Shown one piece after another: positions 25,377 through 33,446 of a stretch of DNA of 55,478 nucleotides. The notes beneath the pieces were generated by a model. The model had not been told where the DNA came from and did not search any database. It saw only the letters and a list, made by a program, of their open reading frames with translations. Each line of letters starts with the position of its first letter. Positions within the stretch are counted from its first letter, which is position 1. Source of the DNA: Candidatus Aminicenantota bacterium (GTDB lineage Bacteria; Acidobacteriota; Aminicenantia; Aminicenantales; JAFGAV01); contig JAFGAV010000111.1 in assembly GCA_016933515.1 (NCBI GenBank), positions 1 through 55,478 of the forward strand, written 5' to 3'. Position numbers and translations under genes: made by a program.

Positions 25377-26810
25377 TCAGCGGACGATTTTCACCACCCT
25401 CCCGGCGGTGGGGACTTGGGTGAGTTCCAGACTGTTCTGAATGGCCAGCTTGGGCCACAGGTCCTTGGCGATTCCATTGGCTTGAAACAGGGCTTGAAGA
25501 TTCCTTCTGCCGTCCGCCTTGACCAGGCGGAGCCTGGCCGGCTGCCGGTTGATGTATCGGGAATCGCTCAGATTCCGGAACGAACGGACGATCTGCTGGA
25601 ACTGGTTGTCGTAGCCGCCGAAATGAGACATCGTGCTCAGGGCGGTGAAGGTGTAGATCATCGCGTTTTTTCTGATGAACGAGAACCGCGCCCGAAGCGT
25701 GTCCGCGTTTTGCTGGGGGATATCGTACATCTGGTGGTAGGAGGACAGGCCGTTGATGGCCAGGCGCTGGTCGCTGAGAAACCGCCGTCCTTCGATGGAT
25801 TGCGTTTTTTTGGCCGCGTAGTTTGGCAGGCTCTCCTGGCTCTTCTCCGCCTCCAGGAGGAAGGCCGCCTGCTTGTCCTTGGAAACGAGAGTCACGCGGC
25901 TGGGCGTGTTTTCCACCGCCCACTGGGCCGGAACGGCGAACTGGAAGCGCAGCGTCGGATGGTAGAAGGCCCCGGCCTCGACATAACCCTGGCGGGGATC
26001 GTCGCCGTAAATGATGTTGTTGATCCGGGCCAGATATTCATTCCCCCTCACGGCCAGGCGCTCGTCGGACGGGCTGAGCATGGCCGTCACATTTTTAATG
26101 CGTTCCGCCTCCAGAGGGTGGGTGGACAGAAAGCCGGGCAGGCTCCGGCCTCCGGAGAGGTCTCCCAATTTCTGGAGGCAGTGGAAAAAGCCCACCATCA
26201 GGCCGGGATTGTAGCTCGCCCGGCGCGAATACTCCACGCCCAGCGCGTCGGCTTGGCGCTCGTCATCGCGGCTGTATTTCAGATACAGGATCTGGATGCC
26301 GACCGAGGCCACACCGGCCAGCTGGGCGAAGGTGTCGTTCAGGGCGCTGCCCATGGCCAGGCCGACCTGGAGAAGGATCATCTGGCTCATGCGCCGCACG
26401 GAATGCCGGGCGTTGACGTGGCCGAGCTCGTGCCCCAGAACGGCGGCCAGTTCGGCTTCGGAGTTCATCATGGCCAGGATGCCCCGGGTGACGTAGATGT
26501 AGCCGCCGGGGACGGCGAAGGCGTTGATGACCGGCGTGTCCAGGATCTGGAAGGAATAGGGCAGCTGGGGCCGGTGGGTGAGGGGAGCCAGCTTCATGCC
26601 CACACCGTTGACGTAAGCCGTCAAGTTGGGATCGTTGTAGATGCCGAACGTCTGTTTGATGGACGCGTCGGTCTCCTTGCCTAAAGAGATTTCCCCCTCT
26701 TCGGAAATCAGGCTCAGTTCCCTCCGTCCGGTGACGGGATTGACGGCGCAGGAGACGGCCAGGGCCGCAACGAGAACGGCGGCCAGGATCCGCTCGGTTT
26801 GGCGCTTCAT
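25377..26810 (-). CDS. M48-family metalloprotease, probable lipoprotein
   Basis: The 477-residue protein starts with a signal peptide ending ALAVSC, a lipobox-like site with Cys21, followed by NPVTGRRELSLISEEGEISLG, a stretch typical of secreted M48 peptidases. The zinc motif HELGH is at residues 127-131 and the third ligand lies in the EYSRRASYNPG region (DALGVEYSRR). The C-terminal 170 residues form an extra domain seen in large M48 lipoproteins. BepA-like members trim or chaperone outer-membrane proteins. It is 31 bases downstream of the LolA-like gene on the same strand, suggesting a two-gene envelope unit. Confidence 0.85.
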   Translation of the reverse strand: MKRQTERILAAVLVAALAVSCAVNPVTGRRELSLISEEGEISLGKETDASIKQTFGIYNDPNLTAYVNGVGMKLAPLTHRPQLPYSFQILDTPVINAFAVPGGYIYVTRGILAMMNSEAELAAVLGHELGHVNARHSVRRMSQMILLQVGLAMGSALNDTFAQLAGVASVGIQILYLKYSRDDERQADALGVEYSRRASYNPGLMVGFFHCLQKLGDLSGGRSLPGFLSTHPLEAERIKNVTAMLSPSDERLAVRGNEYLARINNIIYGDDPRQGYVEAGAFYHPTLRFQFAVPAQWAVENTPSRVTLVSKDKQAAFLLEAEKSQESLPNYAAKKTQSIEGRRFLSDQRLAINGLSSYHQMYDIPQQNADTLRARFSFIRKNAMIYTFTALSTMSHFGGYDNQFQQIVRSFRNLSDSRYINRQPARLRLVKADGRRNLQALFQANGIAKDLWPKLAIQNSLELTQVPTAGRVVKIVR

Positions 26811-26841
26811 GGCGTTTTCCTGACGCGACGTTTTCCCGCCC

Positions 26842-27573
26842 TCAGGGAGTCATCTTGAACAGCGTGTCCTCCAGGCCGGAATTGAATTTGACCGAGGTCA
26901 GACTGATCCGGATGAATTCCACGCCGTCCTGATAGATGACCAGGGAATGGGCCACGGGAATGCCGTCGATGTTCCGGTAGTCGGTCATAGTCGTCTCGGT
27001 CTCGATTTCGCTTCCCATCTGGTCATGAGATTTGCCCTTGGTCTTGTAGGGAAGATGGGTTTCGGGGTCGAGGAACAGGGTGTTGGCGTGGCCGTCGCTG
27101 AATTTCTGGACGAGGACGAGATAATCCTTGTCGCCGATCGTTTCCGTGCCCTGAAGCTCATAAGCGATGCCCAGCGCCTCGGGATCGAGCAGGGCGGTGT
27201 TGCCGACGTATTCCCTCTTGAAATCGGCGGTCATGATCTCGGACAGGGGTTCCACGGCGCCGGTCTGGGGGTTCGTGCCCCAGGCGACCTCGCCGTCGAA
27301 GGCTTGGGTCATGAGGAAACCCTGGACCTCCATATCCATGCGCATCTTGTTCGGCTCTTTTTGGTACATGGTGATCGACCCCTGCATGCCGAACTGCACC
27401 AGTTCGAACGTGCCGGTGGAGGTCGAATCGAGCATGGCCTCGATGACCTTGCGGCCGCCTTGGGCTTCGATCATCTTGTTCAGGACGTCTTTCGCCGTTT
27501 GGGCGGACAGAGGGGCGAGGAGGAGTGCGGTCAAAGACAACACGACCGGCCAGGGGGACAAGTCTCTTTTCAT
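26842..27573 (-). CDS. LolA-like / outer-membrane lipoprotein-sorting family protein
   Basis: The 243-residue protein has a signal peptide (VVLSLTALLLAPLSAQ) and then the pattern AKDVLNKMIEAQGGRKVIEAM, typical of a large family of periplasmic LolA/LppX-like half-barrel proteins. The core reads like an antiparallel sheet: GSITMYQKEPNKMRMDMEV, ILEHYLV-type strands and LFLDPETHLPYKTKG. LolA folds bind lipid-modified or hydrophobic ligands in the periplasm. It is not close enough to LolA to claim lipoprotein carriage, and it is not in the lolCD operon. A promoter with a palindrome in its spacer lies upstream. Confidence 0.65.
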   Translation of the reverse strand: MKRDLSPWPVVLSLTALLLAPLSAQTAKDVLNKMIEAQGGRKVIEAMLDSTSTGTFELVQFGMQGSITMYQKEPNKMRMDMEVQGFLMTQAFDGEVAWGTNPQTGAVEPLSEIMTADFKREYVGNTALLDPEALGIAYELQGTETIGDKDYLVLVQKFSDGHANTLFLDPETHLPYKTKGKSHDQMGSEIETETTMTDYRNIDGIPVAHSLVIYQDGVEFIRISLTSVKFNSGLEDTLFKMTP

Positions 27574-27620
27574 GGGAATCTCCTTGTTTTTTTGTAAGCG
27601 CCGCCAAATGCGGCCGACCT

Positions 27621-27649
27621 ATTCTACAACAAATCCCCGGGGATTGAAA
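27621..27649 (-). promoter_or_regulatory. Putative promoter with a 14-base palindrome in the spacer
   Basis: On the minus strand TAGAAT (27626-27621) lies 17 bases from a weak -35 TTTCAA (27649-27644). The spacer is almost filled by the perfect palindrome AATCCCCGGGGATT (27632-27645), the position expected of a repressor or MerR-type activator site. It would drive the LolA-like and M48 genes. Confidence 0.4.
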
Positions 27650-27727
27650 ATCTCGGCCCGGCTTCAGGGAATTTGCGCGTCCGGCGGCGCTCCCGTATGA
27701 GAAAGGGAAAACGATAAGGAACGGACC

Positions 27728-28008
27728 ATGAATTTCGAAGACATCGGTTACCTGCGGCGGGCGAAGCAAAAGCCCGGGCCGTCGGTCGATCTTACGCGGA
27801 GCGGATTGCCCGGACCGGCGCTTCCGGAGCTCGGAATCCCCTGGGAGGAGTTGTCCCTGGAAGGGGACCACGGCGACGGATACCCGCCGCTTGTCGAAGG
27901 AAACAGAATCCGAATGAGAGAGTTCATGTCCGCATCGGCTTTGGGATCGATCGCGAGATACTGGAAAAAGGGCTGGAAAATCTCAGGCGGGCTTTGGATT
28001 ATCTTTGA
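27728..28008 (+). pseudogene. Aminotransferase remnant (N- and C-terminal ends, middle deleted)
   Basis: The first 55 codons (MNFEDIGYLRRAKQKPGPSV onward to HGDGYPPLVEG, 27728 to about 27897) match the N-terminus of class I/II PLP-dependent aminotransferases of the MNFExxGYxRWAK type. In a different reading frame, from about 27901, the sequence reads NERVHVRIGFGIDREILEKG and continues to LRRALDYL with a TGA at 28006-28008, the C-terminus of the same family. Some 900 bases that would encode the PLP lysine are missing, and the two ends are out of frame. A good ribosome binding site (ATAAGGA) survives. The uninterrupted frame to 28084 crosses the deletion and is not a real protein. The deletion looks fairly recent because both ends remain well preserved. 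Confidence 0.75.
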
Positions 28009-28607
28009 GCCGCGGGGCCGTTTCGAACCCCCTCCAGCTGTTCCAGGCTCACGGCCAGAGCGGTCCCGACCAAAAAATTGCTGACCAGGCTCAGGGCCCA
28101 GGCGAGGGGCTTGTTCGAGCGATGAATCGCCCTCAGGGCCACGATGTTGAGGTATGTGCTTCCGAACTTGAAGGCGATCAGGGCCATGTCGCTCTCCGCG
28201 AAAGCCTGGCCCAGAGGAGTCAGCTCTTCGGGCCCGAGGGACCTGACGACTTTCCTCGTGACCAGGGAATCCGCGATGTTGAGGCCGATAAGACTGATGA
28301 GCGTCCCGGTGAAGAGGACGCGTTCCGCTTGGGCCGCCGCCGAAAGCGGGCGAGGCGCGAACGCCGCCGGAGAAGCGAAGGACGCTCGAGGCGTGAGCGA
28401 AAGGGCTGGGCTTCCCGAAGGACCGGACGTAGCCGGGGGAAGGAGGCTCGCCAGTTCCGCGGCGGAGAGAAGCGAGGCTGAGGCCGGAAGCGCGGTGAAA
28501 ACAAGACGAGGACCGGAGCAGGGATCCTGTCCGGCCGGCAGAGGGAGGACGATCAGAGACAGCGCCAGGACCGGGATCAGGGAGCGGGCGAGAAGCGTGG
28601 CCTTCAT
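27999..28607 (-). CDS. Small membrane protein with signal peptide (uncharacterised)
   Basis: The 202-residue product has an N-terminal signal sequence (ATLLARSLIPVLALSLIVLP), a low-complexity Ala/Ser/Pro stretch to about residue 90, then three hydrophobic helices containing NIADSLVTRKVVRSLGPEEL and AFKFGSTYLNIVALRAIHRSNK. The Asp-Thr-Glu arrangement in the membrane part is reminiscent of DUF5658-type proteins; this is a weak resemblance. Its 3' end overlaps the last bases of the aminotransferase fossil on the opposite strand. The AT-rich region upstream could hold its promoter. Function unknown. Confidence 0.5.
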   Translation of the reverse strand: MKATLLARSLIPVLALSLIVLPLPAGQDPCSGPRLVFTALPASASLLSAAELASLLPPATSGPSGSPALSLTPRASFASPAAFAPRPLSAAAQAERVLFTGTLISLIGLNIADSLVTRKVVRSLGPEELTPLGQAFAESDMALIAFKFGSTYLNIVALRAIHRSNKPLAWALSLVSNFLVGTALAVSLEQLEGVRNGPAAQR

Positions 28608-28791
28608 GGCGGTCCGTATTTTAACACGAAAACCGAAAAAAACTATAAAAACCTTATAATTTATAAAAATTATATAATATATCGTCGGAGCTCCCGCGGA
28701 TTCCGTCTTTCGGGTGCCCCGCCCAGCTTAGAGCCGGGGGCTGGGCCTGGGAATCCGATCTGTAGTATGATGACGGGCTCCGTATCCGAGA
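28608..28791. promoter_or_regulatory. AT-rich divergent promoter region
   Basis: A 70-base AT island (about 28618-28682) with overlapping TATAAT-like hexamers lies between the divergent membrane-protein and MFS genes. On the plus strand TATGAT at 28766-28771 lies 20 bases before the MFS start, but the -35 position is poor. The minus-strand TAAAAT near 28620 could serve the small membrane protein. The base composition contrasts sharply with the flanks. Confidence 0.4.
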
Positions 28792-30096
28792 ATGGCCTTT
28801 TTCAAGAAAAACAACGTTTCGCCTCCGAACGCGGTGGGCCCTGTGGCTCTGGGGGAAGCCGCCTTGGGCGGTCTGAGGGGGATCAGACTGCGCAACACCT
28901 TTCAGGCCCTCCGGCATAGAAATTACCGGCTGTATTTTTGGGGGCAGATCGTTTCTCTCTTCGGCACGTGGATGCAGATCACGGCCCAGGGATTCCTGGC
29001 TTTCGAACTGACGCGGTCGACGGCGTTCCTGGGCGTCCTGGGATTCGCCACCGGCGCTCCGACGATGCTCTTCATGCTCTATGGCGGCGTCGTGGCCGAC
29101 CGGATGGACAAGCGGAAACTGATGCTTCTCACCCAGGTGATCATGACCCTCCTGGCCGTGCTGACCGCCGTTCTGACATTCACCGGCGCTGTCCGCCCCT
29201 GGCACCTGATCCTTCTCGCCCTGGGTTTCGGCTCGGCCAACGCCTTCGACGCCCCCGCGCGCCATTCGATCATCGTCGAGCTTGTTGGCCGCGCGGACCT
29301 GACCAACGCGATCGCGCTCAATGCGTCGATGTTCAACGGAGCGGCCGTTGTCGGACCCGCTCTGGCGGGCGTGCTTTACGCCCTGGCGGGTCCGGGGTGG
29401 TGTTTTGCCCTGAACAGCCTTTCCTTCCTCGCCGTCATCGCGGCTCTCCTCGCCATCAAGCTGCGGAAGCGCGGCGCAGGATCCGCCCGGGCTTCAGCCT
29501 GGACGGAGCTGAAAGAGGGGCTGTCCTACGCTTTCGGCCAGCCCGTCATTCGTGGTCTTTTGGGGCTCATCATGGGCGCCAGCCTTTTCGGGTCTTCGCT
29601 GGCCGCCATTTTTCCGGCCTGGGCGGTCAAGGTTCTGGGAAGGGACGCCGCGGCCAATGGGCTGCTCCATGCCGCGCGGGGCTTCGGGGCTTTGTTGAGC
29701 GCGCTGGTCATTGCCTCGCTGGGACATTTTCAGTTCCGGGGACGGCTGCTCGCCCTGGGCAGCGGAATCTTTCCGTTTTTCATCCTTTTTTTCGCCCTAG
29801 TGCGCTGGATGCCGCTGTCCCTATTTTCCTTGGTCGGAGCGGGTTTCTCGGTGGTCCTCATCTTCAATCTGGCCAATGCTCTCATTCAATCGCTCGTGGA
29901 CGACAGGCTGCGGGGACGGGTCATGTCGATCTACAGCCTCACGTTTTTCGGATTCATGCCTCTGGGGGCCTTGTGGCTCGGAGAGACGGCCGAGAAACTG
30001 GGCGAACCGTGGGCGGTCATTCTCGCCGCGGGAGGCCTGCTTCTTGTTTCTTCGGCGGTAATGATCATTACGCCTTCTTTGAGGAAGCAGAAGTGA
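28792..30096 (+). CDS. MFS transporter (MFS_3 / EntS-like exporter family)
   Basis: The 434-residue protein has twelve predicted membrane helices preceded by about 35 soluble residues. The segment FQALRHRNYRLYFWGQIVSLFGTWMQ is the standard start of the MFS_3 (transmembrane secretion effector/EntS) group, followed by the loop motif GGVVADRMDKRKLMLLTQ. The SANAFDAPARHSIIVELVG block is also typical. Family members export siderophores, antibiotics or other small molecules by proton antiport. There is no biosynthetic cluster next to it to name the substrate. Confidence 0.88.
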   Translation: MAFFKKNNVSPPNAVGPVALGEAALGGLRGIRLRNTFQALRHRNYRLYFWGQIVSLFGTWMQITAQGFLAFELTRSTAFLGVLGFATGAPTMLFMLYGGVVADRMDKRKLMLLTQVIMTLLAVLTAVLTFTGAVRPWHLILLALGFGSANAFDAPARHSIIVELVGRADLTNAIALNASMFNGAAVVGPALAGVLYALAGPGWCFALNSLSFLAVIAALLAIKLRKRGAGSARASAWTELKEGLSYAFGQPVIRGLLGLIMGASLFGSSLAAIFPAWAVKVLGRDAAANGLLHAARGFGALLSALVIASLGHFQFRGRLLALGSGIFPFFILFFALVRWMPLSLFSLVGAGFSVVLIFNLANALIQSLVDDRLRGRVMSIYSLTFFGFMPLGALWLGETAEKLGEPWAVILAAGGLLLVSSAVMIITPSLRKQK

Positions 30097-30135
30097 CCGG
30101 AGGCAAAGACGATCCGGGCGCCGAAGCCCTCCCCC

Positions 30136-30181
30136 AGGCCCAATCCTCACGCTAAAGGACCACACAAAACGTCATAGAGCC
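30136..30181 (+). repeat. Palindromic dispersed repeat, copy 2 (right half only)
   Basis: AGGCCCAATCCTCACGCTAA and the following bases to GTCATAGAGCC at 30181 match the right half of copy 3 almost exactly. The left arm is absent: the preceding 40 bases after the MFS stop show no match. As at the full copies, TTGACA follows 9 bases after the right edge. Confidence 0.78.
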
Positions 30182-30190
30182 GGCCGTCCT

Positions 30191-30219
30191 TTGACAAGAC
30201 GAGGGAAATCTGATATTAT
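30191..30219 (+). promoter_or_regulatory. Sigma70 promoter P1 upstream of the SpoIID gene
   Basis: A perfect TTGACA (30191-30196), a 17-base spacer and TATTAT (30214-30219, five of six) make this one of the best promoters in the window. It adjoins repeat copy 2 and would start an mRNA with a leader of about 125 bases. Confidence 0.7.
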
Positions 30220-30242
30220 AAAAATGAAAAAATCGAGGAAAC

Positions 30243-30267
30243 ACAATATATTGTATTGAAATTTCAA
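30243..30267. promoter_or_regulatory. Two adjacent 12-base palindromes between tandem promoters
   Basis: ACAATATATTGT (30243-30254) and TTGAAATTTCAA (30256-30267) are both perfect palindromes separated by a single base. They lie downstream of P1 and 25 bases upstream of P2, so a protein bound here could block P1 elongation or act on P2. No cognate regulator can be named. Confidence 0.4.
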
Positions 30268-30292
30268 AGGCGGCATATTTAGAATATTTTAC

Positions 30293-30321
30293 TTGACAAT
30301 TCCTTTAACTTAATCTAAATT
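30293..30321 (+). promoter_or_regulatory. Sigma70 promoter P2 of the SpoIID gene
   Basis: TTGACA (30293-30298), 17 bases, then TAAATT (30316-30321). The start point would be near 30328, about 24 bases before the ATG. The surrounding 150 bases are markedly AT-rich. Confidence 0.65.
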
Positions 30322-30351
30322 ATTACTAAGGGTTCCTTTTTAGGGTCAGCA

Positions 30352-32568
30352 ATGAAAATCCATCTGAAACATTATAAATATTTTATCGTCTATTTTTTGG
30401 CCTTGTTTCTTTTTGCCGGACAACCAGTGGAATTCGGGCAGGAAATTCGCTATTTTCAGGGTTTTTCGATAAAAAAACCCATCATCCGAATCGGTCTGTG
30501 TTTCAATTTCCAAAGAATCGTCATCCGTTCTTCTTCGGGCATGAAGGTGTTCCGACAGGATGCGAACCTGTCCCTCCTTGCTCAGGACATCCTGGAAGCT
30601 CAGGTTAAGGGTTTCAGGGAGAAACTGAGCGAAAAATTCCTCATCCAGATCGGGCCCTCGATGGACAACCAGGAAGCCCAGGATCTGGCCCGTCGCCTCA
30701 AAGCCTCCTCCGGGTATTCCGTGACGGTCACTTCGGACGACGACAGCCCTCTCTCAGGGCGATTTCAAGTCCGCCTGGGTCCTTTTATGACCAGGGGAGC
30801 CGCCCTTGATTTTTTCCCTGAGCTCAACCGGCAGGGTCACAAAGATCTCTGGATCGTCCGGGAGGAAGTCACGGAAAGCGAGTCCCGGCCTCTGTGGGTC
30901 CTGATAAACGACCATCTCATCCAACTCTCGAAGGGCACGTCGCTGATGTTCGTTCCCATGCACCCGGAGAGCTACTTGTCCTATGAGGGGACCGATTATC
31001 GCGGTGTTTTGGCCGTTCGGCACGGCCCTCGCGGCGCGGTCCTGATCAACATGGTGAACCTGGATGATTACCTCAAGGGCGTCGTGCCCAGCGAATTGTC
31101 CCCCCATCAGTTCGGAGAGCTCGAAGCCCTCAAGGCGCAGGCGGTTGCCGCCCGAACCTATGCCCTCAAAAATCTGGGACGCTTTGAAAAGCAGGGCTTC
31201 GACCTTGACGACTCTCAGTCCACCCAGGTGTATAAGGGACTCAGCGCCGAGCAGGGCTTGAGCAGCCGGGCTGTGGAGGAGACCGCGGGGCTCGTCGCCC
31301 GCTACAAGGGCGAGCTCATCAACGCCCTCTACACCAGCACCTGCGGAGGCCTGACCGAGAACGCGGAGAACATCTTCGAGGGCAGCCCCGTTCCCTACCT
31401 CCGGTCGGAGGAATGCACGACCGAGCGAACGCCGTCTTGGACTCTCAAGTCCGAGGCCGGACTCCGGCCGGTCGTGTGGCGGGGCAAGGAGATCAGCCGG
31501 GAGGCGGCGGTCCTGGCGGCCCTCGGGCTGTTCCCGGCCTGGGGAGAATCCTCGGCGTCGTTTCGGGAGCCGATGATCCCAAGCGAGGCGGCCGTTCTGA
31601 TCGGGAAAGCCGCGGAGCTCTTGGGAAGGGCCGGGGAAGCCCCGGCGGCCGGAGAGGCCCCTCTGACCGCCGCTGCATTCGCCGGCATGGTCGTCGACGC
31701 TTTTCAATGGCGGGAAAGGGTCAAGACCCTGATGTTGAAGAGGGAAGCCGACGGACTGATGGGTCCCGCGACCGCTCTCTCTCCTGAAAACAGGGAAGCA
31801 GCCGCTTTTCTCGCTCTTTCAGGGTTCTTTCCTCCCGGACTGGATCCGGCCGATGAGACCCATGTCCTGACCAAGGCGGAAACCGCGCTTGTCTTATTCA
31901 AAATCCTGACGTCGGAAAAGCCGTTGATAGAGGGCGGCGTTTTCCGCGGCATGGACAAGGGCCGCCTGCAGATCCTTCAAGAAGGGCAAGAGAAGACGCT
32001 CGGAGTGTCTTCCGGAACGCTCCTCATGAGAAATGTGGAGGGGGAGCCCTCCTTGGCTTCCCGTCTTGAGCTCGAGCCGGGCGACGAAGTGCGTCTCGTG
32101 AAGAAGGGGGAAGCCGCGCTCTGGCTCGAGGCGGGACCGCGGGAGGACAGTCCCGTCCTGGACAGGCGGTCGCCCTACAACCGCTGGCAGGTCCGATTGA
32201 CACATGCCGAGGCCGAAAGAAGAGTCCATCTGCATTATCCCCTCGGCGGCCTGGTGGATGTCGTCCCCAAAAAGAGAGGCGCTTCGCCTCGCGTCACGGA
32301 GCTTCTCTTGGCCGGAAACGACGCCCAGGTCCTTGTCCGCGGGCTCAAGGTCCGCTGGGTGCTCGGTCTGCGGGACACATGGTTCACCGTGGACCGCGAA
32401 TACAACGAGCAGGGCATGATCACCCATTTCGTTTTCACCGGCCGGGGGTGGGGTCACGGAGTGGGCCTGTGCCAAGTGGGGGCGTACCGGCTCGCCCAGC
32501 TCGGGGCGCGGTTCGAGACGATATTGAAAAAATACTACCGGGGCATTACAATAGACAAAATTTACTAG
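30352..32568 (+). CDS. SPOR and SpoIID/LytB domain protein (peptidoglycan amidase-enhancer type)
   Basis: The 738-residue protein has an N-terminal hydrophobic segment (YFIVYFLALFLFAGQP) as signal or anchor, and a SPOR-like repeat pair at about 95-180 (FLIQIGPSMDNQEAQDLARR; FQVRLGPFMTRGAALDF) that should bind denuded glycan strands. The SpoIID domain follows, with INMVNLDDYLKGVVPSELSP, EALKAQAVAARTYAL and STCGGLTENAENIFEGSPVP, resuming at the end with GRGWGHGVGLCQVGAY. A large insertion of about 250 residues splits it. SpoIID proteins are lytic transglycosylases or amidase enhancers acting on peptidoglycan; outside sporulators they work in wall remodelling. The first 40 codons are AT-rich, unlike the rest of the gene. 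speE follows 17 bases downstream. Confidence 0.85.
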   Translation: MKIHLKHYKYFIVYFLALFLFAGQPVEFGQEIRYFQGFSIKKPIIRIGLCFNFQRIVIRSSSGMKVFRQDANLSLLAQDILEAQVKGFREKLSEKFLIQIGPSMDNQEAQDLARRLKASSGYSVTVTSDDDSPLSGRFQVRLGPFMTRGAALDFFPELNRQGHKDLWIVREEVTESESRPLWVLINDHLIQLSKGTSLMFVPMHPESYLSYEGTDYRGVLAVRHGPRGAVLINMVNLDDYLKGVVPSELSPHQFGELEALKAQAVAARTYALKNLGRFEKQGFDLDDSQSTQVYKGLSAEQGLSSRAVEETAGLVARYKGELINALYTSTCGGLTENAENIFEGSPVPYLRSEECTTERTPSWTLKSEAGLRPVVWRGKEISREAAVLAALGLFPAWGESSASFREPMIPSEAAVLIGKAAELLGRAGEAPAAGEAPLTAAAFAGMVVDAFQWRERVKTLMLKREADGLMGPATALSPENREAAAFLALSGFFPPGLDPADETHVLTKAETALVLFKILTSEKPLIEGGVFRGMDKGRLQILQEGQEKTLGVSSGTLLMRNVEGEPSLASRLELEPGDEVRLVKKGEAALWLEAGPREDSPVLDRRSPYNRWQVRLTHAEAERRVHLHYPLGGLVDVVPKKRGASPRVTELLLAGNDAQVLVRGLKVRWVLGLRDTWFTVDREYNEQGMITHFVFTGRGWGHGVGLCQVGAYRLAQLGARFETILKKYYRGITIDKIY

Positions 32569-32585
32569 CGAGCCGTTGAGAGCCT

Positions 32586-33446
32586 ATGTCGCCCCGAAAG
32601 AAAGCCCCGGGCGCGGGAACGCGCCGGGGGAAGACGGAATTCAGGGAAAACCAGACTCCCTCGAGCGGCATTTTTTTTCAGGCCGGCCGCGTCCTTCACT
32701 CCGGACGGTCGGCGCACCAGAACATCGAGGTCATCGAAAACGCGGCGTTCGGCCGGATCCTTTTTCTTGACGGCCTCGTTCAGACCACGGAGCGCGACGA
32801 ATATTTCTACCATGAAATGCTGGCTCACCCGGCGCTGACCACCCATCCGGATCCCCGGACGGTTCTCATCATCGGCGGCGGCGACGGCGGCCTGCTCCGT
32901 CAGTGCCTGGCGTATCCTCTGGAGCGGGTCGTTCTGTGCGAGATCGATCCGGACGTCATCGAGGTCTCCCGAGCGTATTTTCCCTGGTTGGAGGCGGGGC
33001 TGCAGGACCGCCGGGTGGAGCTCGTGCTGTCCGACGCCGACGAGTTCACCGGCCGGACAAAGGAATCGTTCGACGTCATTCTTGTGGACTCCTCCGATCC
33101 CGTCGGCCCTTCGGCGGTTTTGCACGCGGAGGCGTTTTTTCGACGCCTGAAGGAGCGGCTCGGCCCCGAGGGTGTCATCGCCGCCCAGGCCGGATCCCTC
33201 TTTTTTCACCGGGAGGCTTTCCGGGAGAGGAACGCGTTCCTGGAACGCCTGTTCCGAATGGCGCGCCTGTATCTCGGACCCGTCCCCACCTATCCCGGCG
33301 GGACGTGGTGCTACCGTTACCTTTCCGAAAGGGGGGATCCCTTCCGGATTTTCCGGGACCCGCCGCCCGGCCTGTGCTACTACAACCGGGACATTCACGA
33401 AGCCGCGTTCGCCCTGCCCGGCCTGCTGAGGGAGAGGCTGGATTGA
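32586..33446 (+). CDS. speE: Spermidine synthase (polyamine aminopropyltransferase)
   Basis: The 286-residue protein has the SpeE core: NIEVIENAAFGRILFLDGLVQTTERDEYFYHEML, the nucleotide-binding loop VLIIGGGDGGLLRQ, the acidic residue after CEIDPDVI, and LVDSSDPVGPSAVL with the catalytic aspartate. It transfers the aminopropyl group of decarboxylated SAM to putrescine or a similar amine. The basic N-terminal 20 residues are an extension. Its stop overlaps the TTG start of the next gene by four bases. No speD or speA/B genes are present nearby. Confidence 0.9.
   Translation: MSPRKKAPGAGTRRGKTEFRENQTPSSGIFFQAGRVLHSGRSAHQNIEVIENAAFGRILFLDGLVQTTERDEYFYHEMLAHPALTTHPDPRTVLIIGGGDGGLLRQCLAYPLERVVLCEIDPDVIEVSRAYFPWLEAGLQDRRVELVLSDADEFTGRTKESFDVILVDSSDPVGPSAVLHAEAFFRRLKERLGPEGVIAAQAGSLFFHREAFRERNAFLERLFRMARLYLGPVPTYPGGTWCYRYLSERGDPFRIFRDPPPGLCYYNRDIHEAAFALPGLLRERLD

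Noticed and set aside
27728-28084. Intact 118-residue protein
   Set aside because: Only its first half matches a family, and the real C-terminus of that family is present in another frame, so the region is a deletion pseudogene.
30243-30267. CRISPR-like or iteron repeats
   Set aside because: The two palindromes have different sequences and there is no repeat array.
32569-32585. Cobalamin riboswitch before the importer genes
   Set aside because: There is no room between genes, and the leader upstream of the SpoIID gene shows no B12-box-like sequence.
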